From NCBI GenBank assembly GCA_009840575.1, contig VXNO01000043.1:1-48596 (forward strand): a stretch of DNA of 48,596 nucleotides, given 5' to 3'. Position numbers and translations under genes: made by a program. The notes under the pieces were generated by a model, which ran no database searches, had not been told where the DNA came from, and saw only the letters and a program-made list of their open reading frames with translations. This document shows, piece after piece, positions 17,352 through 25,142 of the stretch. Source of the stretch: Chloroflexota bacterium (GTDB taxonomy: Bacteria > Chloroflexota > Anaerolineae > Aggregatilineales > Phototrophicaceae). Position 1 is the first letter of the stretch. Each line of letters starts with the position of its first letter.

Positions 17352-17388
17352 CCTCCCCCCGATGCTTCGGGGGGACCGAGGGGGGTAG
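17352..17388 (+). repeat. C/G-run palindrome abutting the permease start
   Basis: CCCCCCGA (17355-17362) pairs with TCGGGGGG (17367-17374) around TGCT. The tail GACCGAGGGGGGTAG runs into the start region of the next gene. The tail's GAGGGGGG sits where a ribosome-binding site belongs. Confidence 0.6.
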
Positions 17389-17392
17389 ACCA

Positions 17393-18349
17393 TTGTCTAC
17401 ACTCGGGAAAAGCAGCCGCAACAATGCCCTGCGCGCCCATGCCAGCGCCTATGGCTTTATGGCACCGGCGGGTATCCTCGTCATCGTCTTTTTTCTCATC
17501 CCGGTCGCCATCATTCTGTACCTCAGCGTAACCAACCTGGCCAGTTCCAACTTCACCTCCAATCTGGCGGCGATGGAATTCATCGGCTTGCGGAATTATG
17601 AGACTCTGCTAAACGATCAGTTCGCCCGCAAGATATTTTTTAATACCATCTTTTATGTGCTGGTTACGTTGTCGATCTTCAATGTATCGCTGGCATTGAT
17701 TGTCTCGCTGCTGACGACGCATATTGACCGTGGCGCGGGTTTCTTCTTCCGCGCCTTGTGGATTTTGCCGCGCATCACCTCGCCGGTCGTTTACATCCTG
17801 CTTTGGAAACGGATGATGGCGGAAGCGCCTTTCGGCATCATCAACCAGTTCAACGGCTGGCTGGGTATGCCCACCTACAACTACATCGCCACCAATCCCT
17901 GGGTTTTCGTGGTCTTGGTCAATGGCTTCATCGGGCTGTCCTTCGGCATGATCATCTTTACTTCCGCCATTGAATCGATCCCCAAAGACCTGCTCAACGC
18001 CTCGCTGGTGGACGGCTCCTCCAAGCTGCAGCGCATCCGTTATGTGATATTGCCCATCATCCGCTGGCCCTTGCTCTTCGTCTTTACCTATCAAACCTTG
18101 TCGCTACTGACATCGTTTGTCGAAATCCAACTGCTGACCGATGGCGGGCCCGGGCTCTACCGCACCGAGGTCTGGTCGCTAACTGCCTATCACCGCGCTT
18201 TGTCAAATTATTTTGGCAACGCTCAATGGGGCTATGGCTCGGCATTTGCCGTCCTGCTGGTGTTGATTGGCGTGGTGTTGGCGGTGATTTATATGCGCGT
18301 ATTCCGTTTTGACGAGCTGGTGGCGGAGCCGCGGGTGGAGACGTTATGA
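17393..18349 (+). CDS. ABC transporter permease, MalF-like
   Basis: A 318-residue sugar-type permease with six predicted membrane segments. The first is FMAPAGILVIVFFLIPVAII. The ATPase-coupling (EAA) loop reads IPKDLLNASLVDGSSKLQRI followed by ILP. The start is probably TTG 17393, because it gives the usual cytoplasmic N-terminus and lies about 9 bases after GAGGGGGG from the preceding repeat. The next methionine would remove the N-terminal arm. Three hairpins separate it from the binding-protein gene. Its stop overlaps the next permease start (ATGA), which implies coupled translation. Confidence 0.9.
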   Translation: MSTLGKSSRNNALRAHASAYGFMAPAGILVIVFFLIPVAIILYLSVTNLASSNFTSNLAAMEFIGLRNYETLLNDQFARKIFFNTIFYVLVTLSIFNVSLALIVSLLTTHIDRGAGFFFRALWILPRITSPVVYILLWKRMMAEAPFGIINQFNGWLGMPTYNYIATNPWVFVVLVNGFIGLSFGMIIFTSAIESIPKDLLNASLVDGSSKLQRIRYVILPIIRWPLLFVFTYQTLSLLTSFVEIQLLTDGGPGLYRTEVWSLTAYHRALSNYFGNAQWGYGSAFAVLLVLIGVVLAVIYMRVFRFDELVAEPRVETL

Positions 18350-19926
18350 CCTTGCGCCAAGCGTTATTCAGCGGCAGCAGCAAAGCGAAAACAGACGCGC
18401 AGCCGCCGAGCCTGGGGCAGGACCTGCTGGAAAGTCTGCGCCTGGCAGCCATCAGCGCGCTGGTTTTATTGCTGACGGCATTTGCGCTCTCGGGCCTCAT
18501 CGGTCCCTTCTTTGCTTTGGGCAGCGTGGAAGAAACGGTGACGGATGTATTGACGCGGCTCTGCCTGTTGGCGCTGCCGTTTGTGGCCTACATCGCGGCA
18601 GTCAGCGTCGCTCGTCCCTACACGGCAAAGGACTGGCGGCGGGCGCTGGGCCTGGCGCTGGGCAGCAGCTTATTGATTTACGCCCTTATTTCGGCGGCGC
18701 ATTATGTGCTGGATTATGGCGTTTTCGCGCCGCGGCAATCGCTGCAAATGAACCTGAGTCAAACAGAAGCCGGCATCCGTGTTGACGCGGTTGCGCCCGG
18801 GGGAGCTGCCGATAGCGCAGGCTTGCAGGCGGGCGATATTATCACAGCCATACGCCGGGATGCGGTCGACCTGGCGGCTTTCAACCTGCGCCTGAGCCAG
18901 TCGCAAGCTGACGACCCGCTGCGGCTGCGTTTTCTGCGTGGCGATGAGCAGCTGCAAGAGACTGTCCGCGTCGTCCTCGTCACCGACAAGCAAGTGGAGG
19001 CGTTGCTGCCGGGCTTGGCAATGGCTTTGGCCTTCAGCGCCATCATCTTGGTATTGCCTGGACACTGGGCACCCTACATCGCGCTGGTCGGCTTGCTATT
19101 GCCGCTGCTGGTTGGTTATTTCTGGGTCATCATCGCGACATTTTCCTACCGCACCGAGGGTTTGATCCCGCTGGATGGGAAGGACAACTTTGGCGGCTTC
19201 ACGTTGAAGAACTGGGAGTCGATCTTCGCTGGCAACATCGCGGGCATGGAGTTCAACATTTTGCCCATTCTGATGACTTCGCTGGCGATTGCCATCATCA
19301 TGACCTGCGTGGTGCTGTTGGTATCGTCGATGGCTGGCTATGCCTTGTCGCGGATGAGCTTTCCCGGTCGGCGTTTCTTTTTGTCCTTCACGCTTATCTT
19401 GCATGGCTTCCCGGCAATCACACTGTTGATCCCGATTTTCATTGTGCTGCTGCGGCTGGGGGATATTCCGCTTATCGGTGATTTGATCGGCTTCAACACG
19501 GCTGGCGGCATCGCTATGGTCATGGTCGCCTTCCAGCTACCGCTTGGCGTTTGGCTGATGAAAGGCTTCTTCGATAATATCCCTTGGGATATGGAGCGTT
19601 CAGCTTTGATTGACGGTGCCTCGCGCTGGCGCACCTATTGGGAGATTCTCTTGCCGCAGATCCGCCCTGGCTTGCTGGCGCTGGGCATATTTGCCTTCAT
19701 CGGCGGCTGGAACGCCTACATTATCCCGGCGACGTATTCCATCGGCTCTGGCGTCAGCAACCTGCCGGTCTTTTTGAATGAACTGATCGACGAAACCGCG
19801 CCCGTGGACTGGAATCAAGTGGCGGCAGTCGGTCTTTTCCAATTGATCCCTATCTTCATTTTCTTCATCTTCGCGCAGGAATACCTGCTGAATATCTATG
19901 CCGGCGGCACCAAGGGCAGTTCATAA
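18346..19926 (+). CDS. ABC transporter permease (MalG-like) with inserted PDZ domain
   Basis: A 526-residue permease, almost twice the usual MalG length of about 280. Residues ~240-526 are a standard MalG-type unit. Its EAA loop reads IPWDMERSALIDGASRWRTY then ILLPQIRPG. The extra N-terminal half has membrane segments near 34-58, 70-89 and 101-122, a PDZ domain at ~134-213 (GIRVDAVAPGGAADSAGL, QAGDIITAIRRDAVD), and a fourth segment at ~221-237. Basic residues before segment 1 and between segments 2 and 3 put those regions inside, so the PDZ domain should face outward. The binding protein, a peptide C-terminus or a membrane protease are possible PDZ partners. The ATG overlaps the upstream stop. 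The ATPase gene follows by 18 bases. Confidence 0.9.
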   Translation: MTLRQALFSGSSKAKTDAQPPSLGQDLLESLRLAAISALVLLLTAFALSGLIGPFFALGSVEETVTDVLTRLCLLALPFVAYIAAVSVARPYTAKDWRRALGLALGSSLLIYALISAAHYVLDYGVFAPRQSLQMNLSQTEAGIRVDAVAPGGAADSAGLQAGDIITAIRRDAVDLAAFNLRLSQSQADDPLRLRFLRGDEQLQETVRVVLVTDKQVEALLPGLAMALAFSAIILVLPGHWAPYIALVGLLLPLLVGYFWVIIATFSYRTEGLIPLDGKDNFGGFTLKNWESIFAGNIAGMEFNILPILMTSLAIAIIMTCVVLLVSSMAGYALSRMSFPGRRFFLSFTLILHGFPAITLLIPIFIVLLRLGDIPLIGDLIGFNTAGGIAMVMVAFQLPLGVWLMKGFFDNIPWDMERSALIDGASRWRTYWEILLPQIRPGLLALGIFAFIGGWNAYIIPATYSIGSGVSNLPVFLNELIDETAPVDWNQVAAVGLFQLIPIFIFFIFAQEYLLNIYAGGTKGSS

Positions 19927-19944
19927 ACGGGAAAGACGAGCGCC

Positions 19945-21027
19945 ATGAAAGTCACAATTGATAATCTCACCAAGAAGTTCGGTGATGTAGTTGGCGTCGA
20001 GAACCTGACCTTGCACATCGACGATGGCGAGTTCGTCGCTTTTCTTGGTCCTTCTGGCTGCGGCAAGACCACCACGTTGCTGACCCTGGCCGGCATCTAC
20101 AAGCCGAGCGATGGGCGGATCCTGTTTGGCGAGCGGCTGGTCAATCTCGTGCAGCCGAAAGACCGCAATATCGGCATGGTCTTTCAAAGCTACGCGCTGT
20201 ATCCGCACATGACCGTCTTCCAAAACATCTCGTATCCGCTGAAGCTAAAAAAGGTAGCCAAGAACGAACAGCACGAGCGCGTCCAGCAAGTCGCGGATGT
20301 GATGGGCATTGGCGAGCTGCTCGATCGCCGTCCGGGGCAGCTGTCCGGCGGGCAGCAGCAGCGAGTCGCCTTGGGGCGGGCGCTGGTCAAGGAACCAGAT
20401 TTGCTGCTGTTTGACGAGCCCCTATCCAACCTGGACGCGCGCCTGCGACTGACCATGCGCGGCGAAATCAAGCACTTGCAGAAAGATCTGGGCATCACCT
20501 CCATCTATGTGACGCATGACCAGGTCGAAGCGATGACCATGGCCGACCGCATCGCCGTGATGAATGCCGGGCAGCTGCAAGCCTTTGATTCGCCGGACGA
20601 ATTGTACAATCGCCCCAAAACGCAGTTCGTGGCTGGCTTCGTCGGCAATCCGCCTATGAACTTCATCGATGTCGAAGTCTCAGCCGCCAACGGGCAGTAC
20701 CTTGCCGAAGCGGAGGCGCTGCGCCTCACGCTGGGGAAGGAACGTGGCGAGTCGCCAGCCACCTGCGACGGCGCAGTCGTCATGGGCGTCCGCCCGGAAG
20801 ACATTCAGATAGCCGAAGCGGGCGATGTCGCCGGCGAGATCTTCGTGGTCGAGCCACTGGGGCGCGAAGATTTAATTGATGTGCGCGTCGGACGACACAG
20901 CTTCCTCGTGCTGGCCAATACCGAAAAGCAGCACCGCGCCGGTGAGCGCGTCAAGCTGAAATTCGATACGCAGCAACTCCAATTCTTCGATCTCAAGACC
21001 TCGCGCTCGCTGTTGTGGCGTCAGTAA
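19945..21027 (+). CDS. ABC transporter ATPase, MalK/UgpC type
   Basis: A 360-residue sugar-ABC ATPase. Walker A is GPSGCGKTT, the Q-loop lies in MVFQSYALYPHMTV, the signature is LSGGQQQRVALGRAL, Walker B is LLLFDEPLSNLD, and the switch histidine is in YVTHDQ. A C-terminal TOBE-type regulatory region (from about residue 240) matches MalK/UgpC. It would power the two permeases upstream. The gene lies 18 bases after the PDZ-permease stop and 15 bases before the GDPD gene. Confidence 0.95.
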   Translation: MKVTIDNLTKKFGDVVGVENLTLHIDDGEFVAFLGPSGCGKTTTLLTLAGIYKPSDGRILFGERLVNLVQPKDRNIGMVFQSYALYPHMTVFQNISYPLKLKKVAKNEQHERVQQVADVMGIGELLDRRPGQLSGGQQQRVALGRALVKEPDLLLFDEPLSNLDARLRLTMRGEIKHLQKDLGITSIYVTHDQVEAMTMADRIAVMNAGQLQAFDSPDELYNRPKTQFVAGFVGNPPMNFIDVEVSAANGQYLAEAEALRLTLGKERGESPATCDGAVVMGVRPEDIQIAEAGDVAGEIFVVEPLGREDLIDVRVGRHSFLVLANTEKQHRAGERVKLKFDTQQLQFFDLKTSRSLLWRQ

Positions 21028-21042
21028 GGGGTTGAGTTCAAC

Positions 21043-22527
21043 ATGCGTGACCTGCCGATTCAGGGCTTGGAGCGGGCTATCGATTCAACGCGCGACCATG
21101 AGCTTGCCTTGCGGCACGCGCCCATCATTCGTTTTGATGCCAATGAGCCTTTCTTCCCCTCCGTTGTCGGCTACACCGTCTTTCGTGAAAGCGCGCCATC
21201 CCCGTCCTTTCCCCGCCAGATTCAGCTTGGCGAGGCGATCGATTGCGCCATTGAATACGCCATCTGGTGGGACTGGGATATCCAGCACCTGTATGAACTT
21301 GAGCATATCTGGGTCTATATCGGGAAGGGTGGCCAGCTTGTGGCGGCGGAGGCGAGCTGGCATGGCGGCTATCATGTGATGCTGGACGCGGACAATCCGC
21401 TGCCCTTGGAGGGGAGGCGCCTGGCGCTGTATTCCGAGCCTGGCAAACATGCTTTCGCCCGCGAGCCAGGAGACTTGCTGCAAAGACGCGCTAAAACAAT
21501 CGCCGGCTGTGGCGCTCATGCCGGGCGCATGGGCGTCCATGTGACGCCGCTCTTCACCGGCATCATCAAGGGGCGCAAGCCGCTAGCGAATCGCCTGGTG
21601 CATGGCTACCTGGAAAGCCGACGATTCTTGCCATCCTTTGATTTTTCCATCCGCTTTGACCTGCGCCACAGCATCATCCTGCCTTGGCGTCATCTCTACG
21701 CCTGGATACCGGGGCGTGTTGAGCAGTGCATTGACCGGCTGCGGGCGACTGTCGCGCCCCATCAACGGCGGGTCCTGCGCATCGCCCATCGTGGCGCGTC
21801 CGCCTATGCCCAGGAGAATTCCCTTGACTCCTTCCGCAAAGCCGCGCAGCTCGGCGCGGACTTGGTGGAGATCGACATTCGTGTCAGCGCGGACCATGTT
21901 CCGGTCGTGACGCACGACAGCAGCTTGAAGCGGCTCTATGGCATCGAGGGCATCGTATCGGATTATCGCCTGGACGAGCTGCGCGTGATGACGGCGGCGG
22001 CGGGCGGCATCCTCAGCTTTGACGAGGCGCTGGAAAGCTGCCGGGGGCTTGGCTTGGGCTTGTATCTGGACTTGAAGCAGTTGACTATGCGGGCGGCGGC
22101 GGACATGTTGGCGGCGATTGACACGCGGCAATACCTGCGTAATGTCATCTTTGGCTCCTTTCGTCCCGATACCCTGGCAGACATCAAAGCGGCGCGCCCG
22201 GATGCCCGGACTTCGATCCTGTTCAGCGCCACGCGGTTGGACGCGGTGAAGCTGGCGCAGTCGATTGGAGCGGATTATGTGCATCCTTGCTGGGAAAACC
22301 GGGCAACGCAACCCCACCGACTGCTCACGCGCGAGTGGATAGAGGCGGCGCGGCGGGCGGAGTTGGGCATCGTCTGCTGGCACGAAGAACGTCCGGCTGA
22401 AATTGCCGCGCTGATGAAGCTGGGCGTAGACGCCATCTGTTCCGACAAGCCGGAGCTGCTGCTGGCGGCGGCGCGTTCGATAGGGGGCAGGCTTCACCAT
22501 AGAGGAAACGAGGCAACGCAGAAATAA
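21043..22527 (+). CDS. Glycerophosphodiester phosphodiesterase with unusual N-terminal domain
   Basis: A 494-residue protein in two halves. Residues ~245-485 are a GDPD TIM barrel with the active-site set IAHRGASAYAQENS, DLVEIDIRV and VVTHD. It hydrolyses glycerophosphodiesters to glycerol 3-phosphate and an alcohol. Residues 1-240 are a separate domain with AIWWDWDIQHLYELEHIWVY and a later EASWHGGYH, rich in tryptophan, acidic residues and histidine. It vaguely recalls Vps62/DUF946-like sequences, but I do not assign it. No signal peptide is visible, so it acts in the cytoplasm on imported substrate. It is the last gene of the transporter operon. Confidence 0.88.
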   Translation: MRDLPIQGLERAIDSTRDHELALRHAPIIRFDANEPFFPSVVGYTVFRESAPSPSFPRQIQLGEAIDCAIEYAIWWDWDIQHLYELEHIWVYIGKGGQLVAAEASWHGGYHVMLDADNPLPLEGRRLALYSEPGKHAFAREPGDLLQRRAKTIAGCGAHAGRMGVHVTPLFTGIIKGRKPLANRLVHGYLESRRFLPSFDFSIRFDLRHSIILPWRHLYAWIPGRVEQCIDRLRATVAPHQRRVLRIAHRGASAYAQENSLDSFRKAAQLGADLVEIDIRVSADHVPVVTHDSSLKRLYGIEGIVSDYRLDELRVMTAAAGGILSFDEALESCRGLGLGLYLDLKQLTMRAAADMLAAIDTRQYLRNVIFGSFRPDTLADIKAARPDARTSILFSATRLDAVKLAQSIGADYVHPCWENRATQPHRLLTREWIEAARRAELGIVCWHEERPAEIAALMKLGVDAICSDKPELLLAAARSIGGRLHHRGNEATQK

Positions 22528-22557
22528 GCCCAAACAAGTCATGCAACAAACCAACCA

Positions 22558-22640
22558 CAAAAACGCGAAAATAGAACCAAGAAAGTCGTGAGAACGGAAT
22601 CTGCAGGGGCTTGCCTTGGTAAGCCCGCTTGGTGTACTCG
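22558..22640. repeat. Mosaic intergenic repeat, related to 6925-7030
   Basis: The reversed TTTTCGC...CTTGGTTCTA module (22558-22586) is followed by a GGGCTTGCC/GGTAAGCCC hairpin (22607-22626) with one wobble pair. A TTTTGATGCGATTACC word is at 22682-22697. The gap 22528-22692 holds no gene. Confidence 0.6.
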
Positions 22641-22692
22641 GCGGTTAAAGTTTCGTATCTACGCGCTTGTATAGGGCTTCATTTTGATGCGA

Positions 22693-23586
22693 TTACCCTG
22701 AATCCGTCTGCGGCAGCCACATCTCCAGCAGCGCCAGCCCGTTCACCCAGCGACCCCGCCAGCGAAGCTCCCAATGCAGGTGCGGCGCGCTGCTGCGGCC
22801 GGTGTTGCCACTGAGTCCGATAACCTGCCCAGCCGCCACCGTCTGTCCCGCTTGCACTTGCAGCGCCGAAAAATGCGCGTAGCCAGTATAGAGACCCAGC
22901 CCATGGTCAATCAGCGCATAGCTGCCGCGGATCGCCAGTTGCCCGGCGAACGCTACCCGCCCAGCCGCCATCGCGCGCACCGGGGTGCCAGTCGCCGCGT
23001 GTTGATCCCAGCCCGTATGCCGCGTCCGCAGGCTCGCATTCATCGCGCGGAAGCTGCCAAATGGCGAAGCAAACGCGCTGGGCAAAGGCAGCGCAAAGCC
23101 AGCCGCGTCCCATAGCGGGGCGCTGCTGGTCCTAGCGGTCATCTCCGCGATGGCTGCCATCTCTGCCGCTTCGATATCCGCATCCACCAAGCCAGCCGCT
23201 GCGCCTTGCAGAGTGAATTCCTCACGCAGAAACATGCCCGGCATGATGCGCACGCGCCGCGCAAAAGTCGCCGCGCCAGTTTCCAACTGCGCACGCGCCA
23301 CCAGCGGCACCTGGCGAGGCAGTGTTTCCATGCCAGCCGCCAGCAGCGCATACCAGCCCCCCTCGGCGCGAAAAAATGGCACGATCTCGCCGAGCCAGTA
23401 CACCTGCGCAGACCTGATGCCGCCCCCAAGCAGGCAGAGCAAACCCAATTCGCCCTGGCTCAACGAAGCAAAATGCCAATCCAGTTGAACGCCGACAGCA
23501 AATTGCCCGGATAAAGGGATGGGGCGCGGCGCTGGCTGGGGCTGGGGGCGGGACATGATCGCTGTGGCGCTCCCGTCAGTGTGCAT
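22693..23586 (-). CDS. M23 family (LytM-type) peptidase-like protein
   Basis: A 297-residue protein. The C-terminal half is a LytM/M23 domain: RHTGWDQHAATGTPV supplies the first metal-binding His and Asp, and HLHWELRW supplies the second His pair. The N-terminal ~150 residues (PLSGQFAVGVQLDWHF through RVRIMPGMFLREEF) look like a beta-rich accessory region. M23 enzymes cut glycine-rich or peptidoglycan peptide bonds. Neither a signal peptide nor a membrane segment is visible, which is unusual for a wall hydrolase. The start at 23586 is supported by a TATAAT 5 bases upstream, indicating leaderless transcription. An internal ATG at 23556 is the alternative. Confidence 0.78.
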   Translation of the reverse strand: MHTDGSATAIMSRPQPQPAPRPIPLSGQFAVGVQLDWHFASLSQGELGLLCLLGGGIRSAQVYWLGEIVPFFRAEGGWYALLAAGMETLPRQVPLVARAQLETGAATFARRVRIMPGMFLREEFTLQGAAAGLVDADIEAAEMAAIAEMTARTSSAPLWDAAGFALPLPSAFASPFGSFRAMNASLRTRHTGWDQHAATGTPVRAMAAGRVAFAGQLAIRGSYALIDHGLGLYTGYAHFSALQVQAGQTVAAGQVIGLSGNTGRSSAPHLHWELRWRGRWVNGLALLEMWLPQTDSG

Positions 23587-23591
23587 GGTCG

Positions 23592-23597
23592 ATTATA
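23592..23597 (-). promoter_or_regulatory. -10 box for a leaderless M23 transcript
   Basis: The minus strand reads TATAAT here, 5 bases before the ATG at 23586. Transcription would start at or next to the ATG. No clear -35 hexamer is seen at 17 bases. Confidence 0.45.
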
Positions 23598-23656
23598 CGC
23601 GCAGAAAACATTCCGAGTTAGTCATGCAATTGGCATCAGCAGGGCAAGGAACGCGA

Positions 23657-23685
23657 ATGCCAGCCTCGCGCGACTGTGCTACACT
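23657..23685 (+). promoter_or_regulatory. Candidate promoter for the M20 peptidase gene
   Basis: ATGCCA (23657-23662) and TACACT (23680-23685) are 17 bases apart, each matching 4/6 of consensus. It is divergent from the M23 promoter. Confidence 0.35.
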
Positions 23686-23724
23686 ATCCCACTTGCCCGA
23701 ACAGTACATAAGGAAGTTATCGCC

Positions 23725-24867
23725 ATGCCCAAGGCCGACAATCGCCACGTCCTGGAATACCTTCGCCAGCATCAGCAACGCATGGTCGCTGATTTGCAGC
23801 GCTTCATCGAGCTGGAATCGCCGACCTCGCACAAAGCTGCCGTCGATGCCTTTGGCGTGGCGCTGGCGGAAGAACTGCGCGGCTTGGGCGGCGAGCTCGA
23901 GGTCATCCCCAAAGCCGAAGTCGGCGATGTGCTGCGAGCGCGCTGGAACCCGGGCGCGGGCGGCGTCGTCATCCTCAGCCACATGGACACAGTCTGGGAT
24001 GTCGGCACAGTCGCGGGCAGGCCCACGCGCATTGATGGCGACCGCATCTATGGAGTCGGCTCCATGGACATGAAAGGCGGCATCGTCATCGCGCTATGGG
24101 CATTGCGGGCGCTGCGCGAGCTGGCGCTTTTTCCCGCGCAGCCCATCACCTACCTGCTCAACTCGGACGAAGAAACCGGCAGCCGCCACTCCAGCGCGGA
24201 GATCGAAGCCGAAGCCCTGGCGCACGATGTCGTCTTCGTAACCGAGCCGCCGCAAGATGGCAAGTACAAGACACAGCGCAAAGGCACCGGTCACTACATC
24301 GTTACGGCAAAGGGACGAGCGGCGCATTCAGGAGCCGACCACGCCCGCGGCATCAACGCGATCAAAGAACTGGCGCATCAAGTGCTCGCCATAGAAGCCA
24401 TGACCGACTACAGCATCGGCACAACCGCCAATGTCGGTGTCATCAACGGCGGCACGCGCGCCAATGTTGTGCCAGCCCAAGCGCAAATGGAGATCAATAC
24501 GCGCGCCACCACCCGCGCCAACCAGCAATTTATCCACGAACAGATCATGAGCCTCCAGCCGCGCCATCCCGAAGCCGAGTTAATCATCGAACACGGTGGT
24601 GGTGTACCGCCGATGGAACGCACACCTCAGATCGCCGCGCTCTTCAAACGGGCGCAGGCGCTCGCGGCGGAAATGGGCATCGCCCTGGACGAAGGCAGCA
24701 CCGGCGGCGGCAGCGATGGCAACAAGACAGCCGCGCTGGGCGTGCCGACCCTGGATGGCATGGGCATCGTCGGCGATGGCGGGCATGCCATCAATGAATA
24801 TGGCGAAATCTCGTCCCTGTCCGAACGCGCGGCAATCATGGCTGCCATGCTGCGAGAAGACCTGTGA
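23725..24867 (+). CDS. M20 family metallopeptidase (carboxypeptidase G2-like)
   Basis: A 380-residue zinc peptidase of the ArgE/DapE/CPG2 superfamily. The first metal ligand and catalytic Asp lie in LSHMDTVWD, the bridging Asp in GVGSMDMKGG, and the general-base glutamates in NSDEETGS. TGHYIVTAKGRAAHSG is the dimerisation-domain signature. Members hydrolyse C-terminal glutamate or acyl-amino-acid bonds. The ATG at 23725 is preceded by AAGGAAG by about 8 bases. No membrane or signal segment is visible. The start of the EEP-like fragment follows its stop by 10 bases. Confidence 0.9.
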   Translation: MPKADNRHVLEYLRQHQQRMVADLQRFIELESPTSHKAAVDAFGVALAEELRGLGGELEVIPKAEVGDVLRARWNPGAGGVVILSHMDTVWDVGTVAGRPTRIDGDRIYGVGSMDMKGGIVIALWALRALRELALFPAQPITYLLNSDEETGSRHSSAEIEAEALAHDVVFVTEPPQDGKYKTQRKGTGHYIVTAKGRAAHSGADHARGINAIKELAHQVLAIEAMTDYSIGTTANVGVINGGTRANVVPAQAQMEINTRATTRANQQFIHEQIMSLQPRHPEAELIIEHGGGVPPMERTPQIAALFKRAQALAAEMGIALDEGSTGGGSDGNKTAALGVPTLDGMGIVGDGGHAINEYGEISSLSERAAIMAAMLREDL

Positions 24868-24877
24868 GCGTCCAGCG

Positions 24878-25117
24878 ATGCGCATACTGAATTGGAATAC
24901 GCAGGCAGACCGACACCGCGTCGGATCTGACAAGCTGCGCGCAATCGGAGAACGGGTCGCCTGCTATAACGCGGACATCATTTGCCTGACCGAAGCCTAT
25001 CCAGAGGCGATGCCAGACGGCGGTCACACAATCACGAGCGAGTTATCACGCGCGGGCAATATCGAAAATCGTGGCGCGCAAAATGGCGTTTTTCTGGAGA
25101 TCGGACCCTCCCACTAA
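24878..25117 (+). pseudogene. N-terminal fragment of an endonuclease/exonuclease/phosphatase family gene
   Basis: The 79-residue product starts like an EEP-superfamily enzyme: RILNWNTQ (first metal-site Asn), then NADIICLTE (metal-binding Glu). It ends soon after residue 55 in sequence (RAGNIENRGAQNG) unlike EEP enzymes, which normally run 230 residues or more and carry catalytic His and Asp residues further on. Those are missing here. It is therefore a truncated remnant. The gene may have been cut by the rearrangement that brought in the aminotransferase gene 25 bases downstream. Confidence 0.6.
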
Positions 25118-25142
25118 ACGGACTAACACGAGGCAATGCCCA

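Noticed and set aside
17249-17392. Tandem hairpins considered as a CRISPR array or riboswitch
   Set aside because: The three hairpins differ in sequence and spacing and show no repeat-spacer pattern or known aptamer. They fit the dispersed repeat families.
17249-17392. Rho-independent terminator ending the binding-protein transcript
   Set aside because: None of the hairpins is followed by a U-run, and the next genes clearly belong to the same transporter.
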